From NCBI GenBank assembly GCA_017396145.1, contig JAFQMS010000010.1, forward strand, positions 43,656-107,655: 64,000 nt of DNA, read 5' to 3'. Source of the DNA: Lachnospiraceae bacterium. GTDB lineage: Bacteria; Bacillota; Clostridia; Lachnospirales; Lachnospiraceae. This document shows, in pieces, positions 40,408 to 50,067 of this stretch (position 1 is the stretch's first letter; each line of letters starts with the position of its first letter). The notes beneath the pieces were generated by a model. It had not been told where the DNA came from and searched no databases. It saw nothing but the letters and a program-made list of their open reading frames with translations. The position numbers were made by a program, and so were the translations under genes.

Positions 40408-41562
40408 ATGAAAAGAGTTATTTTAATTGTACTAGATAGCGTTGGAATTGGGGAAGCACCTGATGCGGCAATGTTTAAAGATGAAGGTTCTAATACTTTG
40501 AAAAGTGCTCTGGAAGGTGATTATAAACTTTTACCTAATATGGCTAGACTGGGTCTTTTTAATATGGATGGAATGGATTGGGCTAGAGGGGTAGAAGAGC
40601 CTTTAGGTACATTTGCAAGAATGACAGAGGCATCAATGGGAAAGGACACTACCATAGGTCATTGGGAGATAGCGGGTATTGTATCTGATAGAGCGTTGCC
40701 AACTTTCCCTGATGGATTTGACAGTGAACTAATCGAGGAGTTAGAAAATCAGACAGGAAGAAAGGTTCTGTGCAATAAACCATATTCGGGAACTAAAGTG
40801 ATTGAAGACTTTGGAAAAGAACATGAAGAATCGGGAGGCATTATAGTATATACCTCTGCAGACAGCGTATTACAGATAGCTGCTCATGAAGATGTAATAG
40901 GTGTAAGTGAATTGTACGAAATCTGTGAGAAGGCAAGGAAGATATGTACAGGCAAATGGGGAGTTGGCAGGATTATTGCCAGACCATTTGTGGGGACCTA
41001 TCCTGATTATGTGCGCACATCAAATCGACATGATTATTCCCTAAAACCCTCAAAAAAGACTGTTCTCGATTATATAAAGGAAAGTAAGAAAACTGTTAAA
41101 GCAGTTGGTAAAATATATGATATATTTGCGGGAGAAGGGATTAGTGAATATGTTAGAACATCTTCCAATAATGATGGGATAGATAAAACATTAGAGTATA
41201 TGATTGAAGACTTTGACGGAATCATTTTCACTAATTTGGTAGATTTTGATATGTCTTATGGGCATAGAAATGATGTGCAGGGGTACAAAAAGGCGTTGAT
41301 TGAATTTGATACAAGATTACCTGAGATTATTGCTGCCATGAAAGAAGAGGATGTGCTTATGATTACCGCTGATCACGGCTGTGATCCTGCTACGCCATCT
41401 ACAGACCATTCTAGGGAATACACTCCGTTTATTATGTATGGGCAGAATATAAAAAAAGGGCATAATATGGGAACTAGAGATACATTTGCAGATATAGGGG
41501 CAACAATTGCGAATTATTTAGAGATTTGGGGAGATATAGATGGGAAATCCATGCTTGATTAA
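40408..41562 (+). CDS. deoB: Phosphopentomutase
   Basis: Converts (deoxy)ribose-1-phosphate to the 5-phosphate, feeding DeoC. 384 residues of the alkaline phosphatase superfamily. The first metal-binding segment is VILIVLDSVGIGEAPDA. The phospho-accepting Thr is in GKDTTIGHWEIAG. DFDMSYGHRNDVQGY and MITADHGCDPATPSTDHSREYTP give the remaining ligands. It opens the nucleoside catabolic cluster with BMP, deoC, cdd and pdp. Length and motifs are complete. Confidence 0.95.
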   Translation: MKRVILIVLDSVGIGEAPDAAMFKDEGSNTLKSALEGDYKLLPNMARLGLFNMDGMDWARGVEEPLGTFARMTEASMGKDTTIGHWEIAGIVSDRALPTFPDGFDSELIEELENQTGRKVLCNKPYSGTKVIEDFGKEHEESGGIIVYTSADSVLQIAAHEDVIGVSELYEICEKARKICTGKWGVGRIIARPFVGTYPDYVRTSNRHDYSLKPSKKTVLDYIKESKKTVKAVGKIYDIFAGEGISEYVRTSSNNDGIDKTLEYMIEDFDGIIFTNLVDFDMSYGHRNDVQGYKKALIEFDTRLPEIIAAMKEEDVLMITADHGCDPATPSTDHSREYTPFIMYGQNIKKGHNMGTRDTFADIGATIANYLEIWGDIDGKSMLD

Positions 41563-41612
41563 ATAGTCAGTCATTGGTAAGATTAATTTAGACGGAAAAA
41601 GGAGGAAGTTAT

Positions 41613-42665
41613 ATGAAAAAAGGAATAAGATTTTTGTTATTATTTGTTTTCGCTTTCTGCTTAGTAGCATGTCAGGAAAACGAGAAAGATGTTGACAATA
41701 CTAAAAGTCCTGTGGCAACACATAAAGTAAGTGATTTTAAGGTTGGTATTGTAGTAGGTAAGGAAGAAGCAAAGAAAAGTGGCTTCGTAAAATCTGCTGT
41801 ATATGGACTTGATAATTTTGAAAAAAAGACAGGTTGTGAGGTTAGTATTAAAGAAGTTGAGTCAGAGACAGGTGTTGTAGAAGCTGCCAAAGAATTGGTT
41901 AAAGAAAAATGTGACTTGATATGGGCAGTGGGAGTTATATATGGAGAAGAACTTCTTAAAGTTGCCAAGGAATATCCGGATGTAAATTTTGCTGTAGTCG
42001 ATGGCAAATACGAAGATGTGCCTGATAATGTTACGGGTGTTTGTTTTAGATCAAACGAGGCAGCATTTCTTGGAGGATATATAGCCGCGTCTAAGTCAAA
42101 AACCGGAAAGATTGCATTTATTGGCGGAATGACCTCTGATGTTATAAAAGGATTTGAAGTTGGATATAAAGCAGGTGCTATGTATTACAATGAGAACATC
42201 ATCGTTGAAACAAAATATTCGGAAAGTTTTACAGATGCTCAGTTGGTAAAAGGAATAGCAAAAGAATTATATGATGGAGGCTGTGATGTATTATTTGCTG
42301 CATCAGGTGCAGCAGGAGTTGGGGCTATTGAAGAGGCGGTGGCTCAGGGCAAATACATTGTTGGCGTGGATGTTGACCAAAGTAGTCTTGGGGAAGATGT
42401 TGTTATAACATCGGTATTAAAGATGGTGGATAGTGCAGTTGAGTATGTGTGCCTTCGTGCTAAGGAAGGTATAGATGTAGGGGGACAGAACATGGATTAT
42501 GGTCTTTCTGACGGGGCTGTGGGTGTATCACCATATTCAGTAGATTTTATACCGTTGTCAGAACAAAACAAAATTGATAATCTTAAAGAGATGATAGTTT
42601 CAGACAGACTTGTTGTTCCTGAAACACAAAAAGAATTAGAAGAGTTTAAGCCTGTAAGGGAGTAG
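41613..42665 (+). CDS. BMP-family nucleoside-binding lipoprotein
   Basis: Substrate-binding protein of the BMP/PnrA family, 350 residues. The signal peptide ends in a lipobox FCLVAC with Cys at about residue 20. Segments [34 protein letters not shown] and GDIAFIGG-like [12 protein letters not shown] match the family. It binds purine or pyrimidine nucleosides for an ABC importer. No ATPase or permease genes of a NupABC type are nearby, so the rest of the transporter is elsewhere or the protein acts as a sensor. It sits between deoB and deoC, 4 bases from deoC. Confidence 0.9.
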   Translation: MKKGIRFLLLFVFAFCLVACQENEKDVDNTKSPVATHKVSDFKVGIVVGKEEAKKSGFVKSAVYGLDNFEKKTGCEVSIKEVESETGVVEAAKELVKEKCDLIWAVGVIYGEELLKVAKEYPDVNFAVVDGKYEDVPDNVTGVCFRSNEAAFLGGYIAASKSKTGKIAFIGGMTSDVIKGFEVGYKAGAMYYNENIIVETKYSESFTDAQLVKGIAKELYDGGCDVLFAASGAAGVGAIEEAVAQGKYIVGVDVDQSSLGEDVVITSVLKMVDSAVEYVCLRAKEGIDVGGQNMDYGLSDGAVGVSPYSVDFIPLSEQNKIDNLKEMIVSDRLVVPETQKELEEFKPVRE

Positions 42666-42669
42666 ATAT

Positions 42670-43332
42670 ATGGATGAGATAACAAGATATGTAGACCATA
42701 CTCTTTTAGCGCAAGGAGCAACTTGGGATGAAGTAAAAAGAATTTGTGACGATGGCTTGGAATACAAAACCGCATCTGTATGTATTCCTCCTTCGTATGT
42801 AAAACAGGCAAAGGAATATCTTAAGGATGAGATTTCCATATGTACGGTTATAGGTTTTCCTAATGGTTATAATACTACTGCTGTAAAGGTATTTGAAACT
42901 AAAGATGCAGTTAATAACGGAGCTAAAGAGATTGACATGGTTATCAATATCGGATGGGTAAAAGCCGGTATGTATGATAAAGTATTAGATGAAATAAAAC
43001 AAGTAAAACAGGCTTGTGGTGAGAATGTTTTAAAAGTAATTATCGAAACCTGCCTTCTTACTGAGGAGGAAATAATAAAGCTTTGTAAGGTGGTTAGTAA
43101 GTCTGGGGCTGAATATATTAAGACTTCAACAGGATTTTCTACTGCAGGAGCTACTAAAGAAGGAGTGGCGCTCATGTGTAGGGAAGTAGAAGGAATAAAG
43201 GTAAAAGCGGCAGGAGGGATTAGTTCTATTCAGGATGCTAAGGATTTTATTGAAATTGGAGCATCAAGACTTGGAACTAGTCGAATTGTTAAAATCTTGA
43301 AAGACGAACCACAAAATCCGAAAGGATATTAG
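42670..43332 (+). CDS. deoC: Deoxyribose-phosphate aldolase
   Basis: Splits 2-deoxyribose-5-phosphate into glyceraldehyde-3-phosphate and acetaldehyde. 220 residues, TIM barrel. Visible are [37 protein letters not shown], then the Schiff-base Lys near residue 150 in [14 protein letters not shown] and the catalytic VKAAGGISS segment. Begins 4 bases after the lipoprotein gene. Confidence 0.96.
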   Translation: MDEITRYVDHTLLAQGATWDEVKRICDDGLEYKTASVCIPPSYVKQAKEYLKDEISICTVIGFPNGYNTTAVKVFETKDAVNNGAKEIDMVINIGWVKAGMYDKVLDEIKQVKQACGENVLKVIIETCLLTEEEIIKLCKVVSKSGAEYIKTSTGFSTAGATKEGVALMCREVEGIKVKAAGGISSIQDAKDFIEIGASRLGTSRIVKILKDEPQNPKGY

Positions 43333-43362
43333 CGAATAACGGAATTTAAAGAGGAACTTGAA

Positions 43363-43779
43363 ATGGAAATAGGTATGTCTTTAAAATTGCTTGAGGAAAA
43401 AGCAAGAGAAATGCAAAAATTAAGTTATGCACCTTATTCGGGATTTAATGTCGGGGCAGCATTGCTTTCTAAAGATGGGAGAATTTTTACAGGATGCAAT
43501 GTGGAAAATGCAGCATATTCTCCCGGATGTTGCGCAGAAAGAGTGGCTTTATTTAAAGCGGTAAGTGAAGGGGTTAGAGAATTTGAGGCAATTGCTATTG
43601 CGGGTGGAAAGAATAAAAATGCGTTAGAATACTGTCCACCATGTGGCGTATGTAGACAAGTTTTAAGAGAGTTTGTAAGAGATGACTTTTTAGTGATATT
43701 GATAAAAGATGGTGAAGAATCAAAAGTATTAACTTTTGGGGAATTATTTCCTGAAAGTTTTGGTCCAGAGAATCTGTAA
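43363..43779 (+). CDS. cdd: Cytidine deaminase
   Basis: Deaminates cytidine and deoxycytidine to uridine forms. 138 residues, the short tetrameric form. Zinc ligands are seen in CAERVALFKAV (Cys, catalytic Glu) and PCGVCRQVLREF (two Cys). YAPYSGFNVGAALL is the substrate loop. AGAGGAAC precedes the ATG. Placed before pdp so that the product can be cleaved next. Confidence 0.95.
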   Translation: MEIGMSLKLLEEKAREMQKLSYAPYSGFNVGAALLSKDGRIFTGCNVENAAYSPGCCAERVALFKAVSEGVREFEAIAIAGGKNKNALEYCPPCGVCRQVLREFVRDDFLVILIKDGEESKVLTFGELFPESFGPENL

Positions 43780-43841
43780 TATTAAGTATATTTGGTATTG
43801 AGTAAAGTCGTATCAAATATATGTCAGAAAGGGAATTGCCT

Positions 43842-45143
43842 ATGAGAATGTATGACCTGATATATAAAAAAAAGTTGGGGAATGCGCTGACAAAGGAAGA
43901 GATAGATTGGATGGTAGAGGAATACACCAAAGGTAGTATTCCAGATTATCAGATGTCGGCGTTTCTTATGTCTGTTTGCTTTAATTCCATGAATGAAGAA
44001 GAGATAACAACTCTTACCATGGCAATGGCTCATTCGGGCGATATGGTTGATTTATCAAGTATAAATGGAATAAAAGTAGATAAGCATTCTACAGGTGGTG
44101 TAGGGGATAAGACTACGCTAATAATTGCACCGGTAGTAGCTGCTTGTGGATTGAAGGTTGCTAAAATGTCGGGAAGGGGCCTTGGACATACAGGGGGTAC
44201 AATAGATAAACTAGAGTCTATACCAGGTTACAGGACAGATTTATCTATGGAGGAATTTGTGGCTGTTGTAAACGAAAAGGGTTTAAGCGTAATAGGACAG
44301 ACAGGTAATTTAACCCCTGCTGACAAAAAACTATATGCTTTAAGAGATGTGACGGCAACAGTGGACAGTATACCCTTGATTGCATCCTCTGTGATGAGTA
44401 AGAAGTTAGCGGCAGGCAGTGACTGTATAGTACTCGATGTAACAACGGGAAGTGGTGCCTTTATGAAGAATGTAGAGGACGCCAAAACATTAGCAAAACT
44501 TATGATTACTATTGGAAAAAATGCAGGAAGGAAGATGGCTGCATTGGTTACAGATATGGATGTTCCTTTAGGACGTGCCATTGGCAATAGTATCGAAGTT
44601 ATAGAGGCGGTAGAGGTTTTAAAGGGTGGAGGACCTGATGACTTAAAGAAGGTGTGCGTGGAGTTGGCGGGTGCTATGTTGTATCTTGGAGAAAAGGGGA
44701 CTATGGAAGAATGTATCACAATGGCTGAAAATGCCATTGCTTCAGGAAGCGCATACAATAAATTAAAAGATATGGTTGCGGCTCAAGGTGGTAATGTAGA
44801 TGTGTTGGAGAATACGAAACTGTTGGATAAAGCAAAGTATACATATGAGGTTGTAGCCGAAGAAAGTGGATATATAGGGAAGATGGATGCTCAGGAGATA
44901 GGCAATTGCGCTATGCTTCTTGGTGCAGGAAGAAAAACAAAAGAAAGTTGTATAGATTTTAGCGCTGGTATAATGCTCAACGTTAAGACTGGAGATAAGG
45001 TGGAAAAAGGGGAAGTCTTGGCAAGGTTTTTCACTAATGATAAAGAAAGTATTCCTCATGCAGTTGAAAAGTATCAGTCAGCTATTACATTTACACAGCA
45101 AAAAGTATTAAAAAGTGCCTTAATTTATTGCAACATTTATTGA
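43842..45143 (+). CDS. pdp: Pyrimidine-nucleoside phosphorylase
   Basis: Cleaves uridine or thymidine with phosphate into base and (deoxy)ribose-1-phosphate for DeoB. About 433 residues. The signatures KHSTGGVGDKTTLI and SGRGLGHTGGTIDKLESIPGY are intact, as are the C-terminal biotinyl-like hammerhead strands (GIMLNVKTGDKVEKGEVLARFF). AGAAAGGG (43826-43833) lies 8 bases before ATG 43842; an in-frame ATG at 43821 precedes that site and is less likely. Last gene of the salvage cluster. Confidence 0.95.
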   Translation: MRMYDLIYKKKLGNALTKEEIDWMVEEYTKGSIPDYQMSAFLMSVCFNSMNEEEITTLTMAMAHSGDMVDLSSINGIKVDKHSTGGVGDKTTLIIAPVVAACGLKVAKMSGRGLGHTGGTIDKLESIPGYRTDLSMEEFVAVVNEKGLSVIGQTGNLTPADKKLYALRDVTATVDSIPLIASSVMSKKLAAGSDCIVLDVTTGSGAFMKNVEDAKTLAKLMITIGKNAGRKMAALVTDMDVPLGRAIGNSIEVIEAVEVLKGGGPDDLKKVCVELAGAMLYLGEKGTMEECITMAENAIASGSAYNKLKDMVAAQGGNVDVLENTKLLDKAKYTYEVVAEESGYIGKMDAQEIGNCAMLLGAGRKTKESCIDFSAGIMLNVKTGDKVEKGEVLARFFTNDKESIPHAVEKYQSAITFTQQKVLKSALIYCNIY

Positions 45144-45168
45144 AAAAATGGTAAATGCTTGTTATAAT
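45140..45168 (+). promoter_or_regulatory. Strong promoter for the XRE regulator gene
   Basis: TTGAAA (45140-45145), 17 bases, TATAAT (45163-45168) with a TG extension. The -35 box overlaps the pdp stop codon. It is 38 bases before the regulator ATG. Confidence 0.8.
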
Positions 45169-45205
45169 AAGTTGTTAGGGTTAGAACTGGAAGGAGAAGA
45201 ACATT

Positions 45206-45523
45206 ATGTCATTTGGGAATAATTTAGAAAGATTACGAAAAGAGAATAGGGTTAGTCAGGCAAGGTTAGGTGAGGTTCTAGGAATTACTCAGCAAATGGT
45301 TAGTAATTACGAGAAAGATAGTTCTCAGCCTAATATTGAGTTGTTGGTTAAAATAGCTGATTTCTTTAAAGTTTCTATTGATACACTGGTTGGATACACC
45401 CCTGTTAATGATGAAGTCAAACTTGCTCAAAGAGACAGACTTGTAGAGTATTACGATAGACTTTCAGAAACTGATAGAGATAAATGCTTTACAATAATGC
45501 AGACTATTATCAGTATGAAGTAG
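45206..45523 (+). CDS. XRE-family HTH transcriptional regulator
   Basis: 105 residues. The N-terminal Cro/cI-type helix-turn-helix (about 5-60) reads FGNNLERLRKENRVSQARLG, then LGITQQMVSNYEKDSSQPNIELLVKIADFF. A short helical C-terminus (about 75-105) probably dimerises. GGAGGAG-like GGAAGGAG precedes the ATG. It is followed 20 bases later by an unknown protein and an amidohydrolase; what it controls is unknown, with autoregulation likely given the promoter just upstream. Confidence 0.88.
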   Translation: MSFGNNLERLRKENRVSQARLGEVLGITQQMVSNYEKDSSQPNIELLVKIADFFKVSIDTLVGYTPVNDEVKLAQRDRLVEYYDRLSETDRDKCFTIMQTIISMK

Positions 45524-45542
45524 GTTGAAAGGAGTAGTAGTT

Positions 45543-46178
45543 GTGAAGATTTTATTTTGCAATATTGCATTTATGAAGTATTACAGAGGAATTATGCCGG
45601 GAGTTGACGAACCGGTAAATCTCTGTGTTAGAACAAAGGATATGTCACAGGTTCAGGAACAGTTTAATTTTTCTTCTTGTTTTTTAGAAGATAAGGAGAC
45701 ATGCCTTGGATACTTTTCGGCAAAAAGTGCGGGCGGAAGCAAGGCTGGACAAGTTCACATTGAGAAAATAAGCGGCGTATCGCCATCGGATGATTTTGCT
45801 GAGAATGTTTTAGTTGTATGGTGCGCAAAAAAAGAAGGTAATGACAACAGAATGGTTGTTGTTGGCTGGTATAAAAATGCAACAGTATACAGATATTATC
45901 AGGAAGCTATATTTGGTGAAGGGGAAGATGAATTCCATCAACTTTATAATATAGTTGCAGAAACTGAGAACTGTGTATTACTTCCGGTTGGAGAGAGAAG
46001 CAGATACACAAGATGGAATATACCTAAGAAAAAAGGCGCTAATGGACCAGCATTTGGATTTGGACCATCAACTGCGTGGTATGCAGAAGAAGAAAAAGCG
46101 CAGGATTTTGTTAGAGATCTTGTTAAGAGAATTGACGAATATGATGGCGATAATTTGATGTATAAGGAATTGGATTAA
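45543..46178 (+). CDS. Conserved hypothetical protein, possible PUA/EVE-like domain
   Basis: 211 residues. No confident family call. The start KILFCNIAFMKYYRG, the central ENVLVVWCAKKEG with VVGWYKNATVYRYYQEA, and CVLLPVGERSRYTRWNIPKKKG give an alternating strand pattern with a Trp/Tyr-rich pocket. Similar segments occur in PUA/EVE-like modules that read modified bases and in proteins linked to restriction systems. That link is from memory of the pattern only. GTG 45543 is chosen because AAAGGAG lies 8 bases upstream. Follows the XRE regulator and nearly touches the amidohydrolase gene. Confidence 0.6.
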   Translation: MKILFCNIAFMKYYRGIMPGVDEPVNLCVRTKDMSQVQEQFNFSSCFLEDKETCLGYFSAKSAGGSKAGQVHIEKISGVSPSDDFAENVLVVWCAKKEGNDNRMVVVGWYKNATVYRYYQEAIFGEGEDEFHQLYNIVAETENCVLLPVGERSRYTRWNIPKKKGANGPAFGFGPSTAWYAEEEKAQDFVRDLVKRIDEYDGDNLMYKELD

Positions 46179-46180
46179 TT

Positions 46181-46987
46181 ATGATTATTGATGCTCATGT
46201 ACACATTGGGAATAGCCTCGGCTTAGTTTTTCCACCACAGATGGTGTTAGAATCTATGGAAAAATACAACATAGATTATGCACTTATTAGCAACCTTGAT
46301 GGTTCGGAGGTGGATTTTGACCAAAATATTATACCTGATGAATTTAGACAAAAACAAACAGACGTTAACAAAAGGGCAATAGAATTTGCTAAAAGTAATC
46401 CTGATAAGATAGGAACCCTTTTGTGGGGAATGCCTCTTATGGAAAGTTGCGATGACGAGTTTGAGAGACTTATCGCAGATAATTTAGATGTAGTGCATGG
46501 AATAAAGATGCATCCATACCACAATAAAACAAGATTTGATAGTCCTAAGGTTTTAGAATATATTGAACTTGCAAGAAAATATGATATTGCGGTGATGTCC
46601 CATACAGCATGTGATGAATACAGTGATTGTAGACAAGTATACGAGATGGCTAAAAAGTATCCGGATGTGAGATTTGTTATGGCGCATGCACAGTTAGGCT
46701 CTCCTGACAACCAGCAGGCGTTAGACTGCTTAAAGGAGAAACTTCCAAATCTTTATGCAGACCTTGCATGGGTAAGACCTGAGAATGCACTAAGAATAGT
46801 GAATGAGTGCTCAGCAGATTGCTTGTTGTTTGGAAGTGATAATCCTATTGATGGTTTGGATACATATGCTCATCCGGAATTCTATCAGATATATTTTAAT
46901 GAATTTAAAAACATGGTTACAGATGAGGACTATGAAAAGATAATGTATGCCAATGCTATAAAGGTATACAAACTTAAGATACAGTAA
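46181..46987 (+). CDS. Amidohydrolase-family metal-dependent hydrolase
   Basis: 268 residues with the TIM-barrel amidohydrolase (amidohydro_2) pattern. IIDAHVHIGN gives the first HxH metal motif, GIKMHPYHNK the second His region, VMSHTACDEY and FVMAHAQLGSP the following ligands, and LLFGSDNPIDG the catalytic Asp. No signal peptide. The substrate cannot be told; relatives include decarboxylases and uracil-like hydrolases. It starts 2 bases after the previous gene's stop and overlaps the end of the opposing ApbE gene by 14 bases. Confidence 0.85.
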   Translation: MIIDAHVHIGNSLGLVFPPQMVLESMEKYNIDYALISNLDGSEVDFDQNIIPDEFRQKQTDVNKRAIEFAKSNPDKIGTLLWGMPLMESCDDEFERLIADNLDVVHGIKMHPYHNKTRFDSPKVLEYIELARKYDIAVMSHTACDEYSDCRQVYEMAKKYPDVRFVMAHAQLGSPDNQQALDCLKEKLPNLYADLAWVRPENALRIVNECSADCLLFGSDNPIDGLDTYAHPEFYQIYFNEFKNMVTDEDYEKIMYANAIKVYKLKIQ

Positions 46988-48035
46988 TTACTTCATAGTC
47001 GGTGGTAATCATTATAGCACTGGTATTGTCAAGACCTTCTACTAGTTCGGTAGCAAGGTCTTTTCCTATTAGCAGGCATGTTGTGCTTAGAATGTCTCCT
47101 TGAAGTGAACTATCGCTGATTATAGAGACACTTAAAAGGTCGCAGGATGCAGGATAACCGGTAGATGGCGATAAAATGTGATGATACTTTGTTCCGTTAT
47201 TGTCGAAATATCTTTCATAAATGCCGCTGGTGATAACACATTTATTGGTTACATTTACCGTGGTAGAGTATTCACCAGTGTCACTGTAAGGCTTTTTGAT
47301 TCCGATTGTAAAATCATCTCCGTTTAGGTGAGTGCCTAAAGCGTATATATTGCCACCTAAGTCTATAAGTGCACTGTTTATGTCGTTTTCTAATAAGTGT
47401 TCTTTTATTTTATCCGCCACATACCCCTTTGCTAGACCACCTAAATCAATAGCAATGTTAGGGTTGTTTCCTGAAAATCCGATAAAGTATTCGTTGTTTT
47501 GTTCATTATGACATAAAATCAAGTTGTTTGAGTCCACATTAACTAGAGTTTCTAAAATATCTTCTTTGTCGGGAATAGGAATTTGGGCAGCAGTTGGCAA
47601 GTTGTATCTTTCACTGAAATTCCAGAGGGAAATTAGCGGTGCGATGGTTATGTCAAATTGATTAGAGTAATTAGTATGAGCATTAATTCCTGCTAAAACC
47701 ATATCATAGAGTTCTTCAGAAACAAGATACATATCAATCTCTTCTTGGGTTGTGTAATTCAAAGTTCGATTATTAAGCATGCCAAGTTCGCTAGTTGCAG
47801 TATGAGCATCGCATATATTTTGATAGTGTGAACACAAGTCAAACACATCCTGAAATATATTGTCTGGTGGTAGGTTGTCTTTGTCGTGATATATGGTTAT
47901 AGTGATTGGTGTATCGAAGTAAATAGCCGATTTTGATGTGGCTACCTCTTGGGAATCTTTGCTGCACCCACTAATTAGAAGTGCAAAAAGAAAAATGGAA
48001 ATTAATAAATATTGTTTTTGACTATATGTTTTCAT
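46974..48035 (-). CDS. apbE: FAD:protein FMN transferase lipoprotein (ApbE)
   Basis: Attaches FMN covalently to a Thr/Ser of target proteins outside the membrane, such as subunits of Rnf or Nqr. About 353 residues. A lipobox LLISGC follows the hydrophobic signal. Motifs AIDLGGLAKGYVADKI, LIDLGGNIYALG and TSGIYERYF lead to YHHILSPSTGYPA. The start at 48035 is favoured over 48056 because a GGAG lies 9 bases upstream. No target flavoprotein gene is in the window. The 3' end overlaps the convergent amidohydrolase gene by 14 bases. Confidence 0.9.
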   Translation of the reverse strand: MKTYSQKQYLLISIFLFALLISGCSKDSQEVATSKSAIYFDTPITITIYHDKDNLPPDNIFQDVFDLCSHYQNICDAHTATSELGMLNNRTLNYTTQEEIDMYLVSEELYDMVLAGINAHTNYSNQFDITIAPLISLWNFSERYNLPTAAQIPIPDKEDILETLVNVDSNNLILCHNEQNNEYFIGFSGNNPNIAIDLGGLAKGYVADKIKEHLLENDINSALIDLGGNIYALGTHLNGDDFTIGIKKPYSDTGEYSTTVNVTNKCVITSGIYERYFDNNGTKYHHILSPSTGYPASCDLLSVSIISDSSLQGDILSTTCLLIGKDLATELVEGLDNTSAIMITTDYEVITVS

Positions 48036-48190
48036 ACTATGAGTCTCCGTTTTCATATATCGTAAATTGGTACAAAATGATTTGCAAATTATAGGTAAGA
48101 ATTAGTTTTACCCATAATGCATAATTATAAAAGTGGTAGCATTTCTGTAAGAAAAGTATAAATGGGAAATGGAAAATCCGCAAGGTATAC

Positions 48191-48219
48191 TTTACATTTC
48201 TTGATTCATGCACTATAAT
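48191..48219 (+). promoter_or_regulatory. Promoter for fba
   Basis: TTTACA (48191-48196), 17 bases, TATAAT (48214-48219), 41 bases before the chosen start. This is a strong vegetative promoter, as expected for a glycolytic gene. Confidence 0.8.
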
Positions 48220-48260
48220 AAAGTCATATATGGACTAAAATTAACATGGAGGAAGAAAGA

Positions 48261-49124
48261 ATGTTAGTATCAGCAAAAGAAATGCTTACAAAAGCAAAAG
48301 CAGGACATTATGCAGTAGGACAGTTTAATATTAATAACTTAGAGTGGACAAAGTCTATTTTACTTACAGCTCAGGAACTTAACTCGCCTGTTATTCTTGG
48401 TGTATCAGAAGGTGCAGGAAAGTATATGTGTGGTTACAAGACTATCGTAGGAATGGTTAATGGAATGTTAGAGGAATTAAACATTACAGTTCCAGTTGCA
48501 TTACACTTAGACCATGGTAGTTATGATGGAGCAATGGCTTGTATTAATGCAGGTTTTTCTTCAGTAATGTTCGACGGTTCTCATTATCCAATCGACGAAA
48601 ACATCGCTAAGACAAAAGAATTAGTTGCAATTTGCGAAGAGAAAGGTCTTTCTCTTGAAGCAGAAGTTGGCTCAATTGGTGGAGAAGAAGATGGTGTTGT
48701 TGGTAAGGGTGAATGTGCAGACCCACAGGAATGTAAGTCAATTGCAGACCTTGGTGTTACAATGCTTGCAGCAGGTATTGGTAATATTCATGGTAAGTAT
48801 CCTGAAAACTGGGAAGGACTTAGTTTTGAGACTTTAGATGCTATCCAGCAGCTTACAGGGGATATGCCATTAGTTCTTCACGGCGGAACAGGAATTCCTA
48901 GTGATATGATTAAGAAAGCAATTTCTCTTGGTGTTGCTAAGATTAATGTTAATACAGAATGTCAGCTTGCATTTGCAGAAGCTACTCGTAAATATGTAGA
49001 AGAGGGTAAGGATTTACAGGGTAAAGGATTTGACCCACGTAAACTTTTAGCTCCAGGTGCAGAAGCAATCAAGGCTACTGTTAAAGAGAAAATGGAACTT
49101 TTCGGTTCTGTAGGAAAAGCTTAA
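48261..49124 (+). CDS. fba: Class II fructose-1,6-bisphosphate aldolase
   Basis: Zinc-dependent glycolytic aldolase splitting fructose-1,6-bisphosphate. About 287 residues. Visible are AVGQFNINNLEWTKS, the metal-binding ALHLDHGSYDGAM, VMFDGSHYPIDENI, EAEVGSIGGEEDG, then NIHGKYPENWEG and the phosphate/His segment VLHGGTGIPSDMIKKA. GGAGG (48248-48252) lies 8 bases before ATG 48261, which decides that start over an in-frame ATG at 48246. Single-gene unit with strong promoter and terminator. Confidence 0.95.
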   Translation: MLVSAKEMLTKAKAGHYAVGQFNINNLEWTKSILLTAQELNSPVILGVSEGAGKYMCGYKTIVGMVNGMLEELNITVPVALHLDHGSYDGAMACINAGFSSVMFDGSHYPIDENIAKTKELVAICEEKGLSLEAEVGSIGGEEDGVVGKGECADPQECKSIADLGVTMLAAGIGNIHGKYPENWEGLSFETLDAIQQLTGDMPLVLHGGTGIPSDMIKKAISLGVAKINVNTECQLAFAEATRKYVEEGKDLQGKGFDPRKLLAPGAEAIKATVKEKMELFGSVGKA

Positions 49125-49166
49125 TAGTAAAGAAATCTGTATTTGTATAGATTATGACTTGAAAGG

Positions 49167-49205
49167 AACGGTTATCATAGTGCAAATGTGATGACCGTTT
49201 TTTTT
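49167..49205 (+). terminator. Terminator of fba
   Basis: AACGGTTATCA pairs with TGATGACCGTT (one T-G pair) and eight T follow. Confidence 0.9.
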
Positions 49206-49324
49206 AAGAAGAATAATACAAAAAATTACAGATTGAACACAAATTTATCACAAAAAAAGAGTATCTTGTAATTGTATGATAGGAATAGAGAGTTTGTGGA
49301 AAAGTTTATAGGGAGGACAAGTCT

Positions 49325-50035
49325 TTGAGCATAGAAGTATTTAACAGAAGAGAGAAAAAATACATAATAGACGAAGATATGCTTCATGTTCTTTTGCGAG
49401 AGATAGAACCTTATATGGAAGCAGATAAGCATAATCCTAATAATCAGGTGTATACGATTTCTAACATATATTACGATACGCCGAACAATGATATTATTAC
49501 AAGGTCAATTCAAAAGCCTATATATAAGGAAAAACTACGTCTAAGGGGATATGGTGTTCCCAAACTTGAAGATAAAGTGTTTATAGAGATTAAGAAAAAG
49601 TACAACGGAATTGTAAACAAAAGAAGAAGTAAGATAGTTCTTAAAGATGCATATGGATTTATAAATGATGGGCATGTTTCTGTGATGGAAGAGTATATGA
49701 ATGAACAGATTATAAGAGAGATTGAGTATTTTCTTTCTGTGGATGAGATAATCCCCGCTCTTTATCTGGCATATGACAGATATGCTTATTTTGATAAAAA
49801 AGATTCAGATTTTAGACTGACTTTTGATACTAACATAAGAACTAGACGTGACAGGTTAGGGCTTGAACTAGGGGATGATGGTAAGCGTCTGTTAGAGGAG
49901 GGGAAATGGATTATGGAAATAAAGGCAACAAAGGCTGTTCCGCTATGGTTTGCCGAACTTTTATCTAAATACGAGATTTATCCTATGTCATATTCTAAAT
50001 ATGGAACAGAATTTCTAGGTAGTTTGGAAACATAG
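49325..50035 (+). CDS. VTC-domain protein (polyphosphate polymerase family)
   Basis: 236 residues with the VTC catalytic tunnel fold. The N-terminus is FNRREKKYIIDEDML with basic residues, ISNIYYDTPNND is the first conserved segment, KEKLRLRGYG the second with the tunnel Arg/Lys, and EIKKKYNGIVNKRR the third. A later AYDRYAYFD and an IMEIKATKAVPLWFAE end the domain. VTC domains in yeast make polyphosphate from ATP; bacterial single-domain forms are found with DUF4956, as here. TTG start at 49325 with GGGAGG upstream. Confidence 0.88.
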   Translation: MSIEVFNRREKKYIIDEDMLHVLLREIEPYMEADKHNPNNQVYTISNIYYDTPNNDIITRSIQKPIYKEKLRLRGYGVPKLEDKVFIEIKKKYNGIVNKRRSKIVLKDAYGFINDGHVSVMEEYMNEQIIREIEYFLSVDEIIPALYLAYDRYAYFDKKDSDFRLTFDTNIRTRRDRLGLELGDDGKRLLEEGKWIMEIKATKAVPLWFAELLSKYEIYPMSYSKYGTEFLGSLET

Positions 50036-50067
50036 GAATCTAAACTTTATAAAAAATGGAGGAAGAC

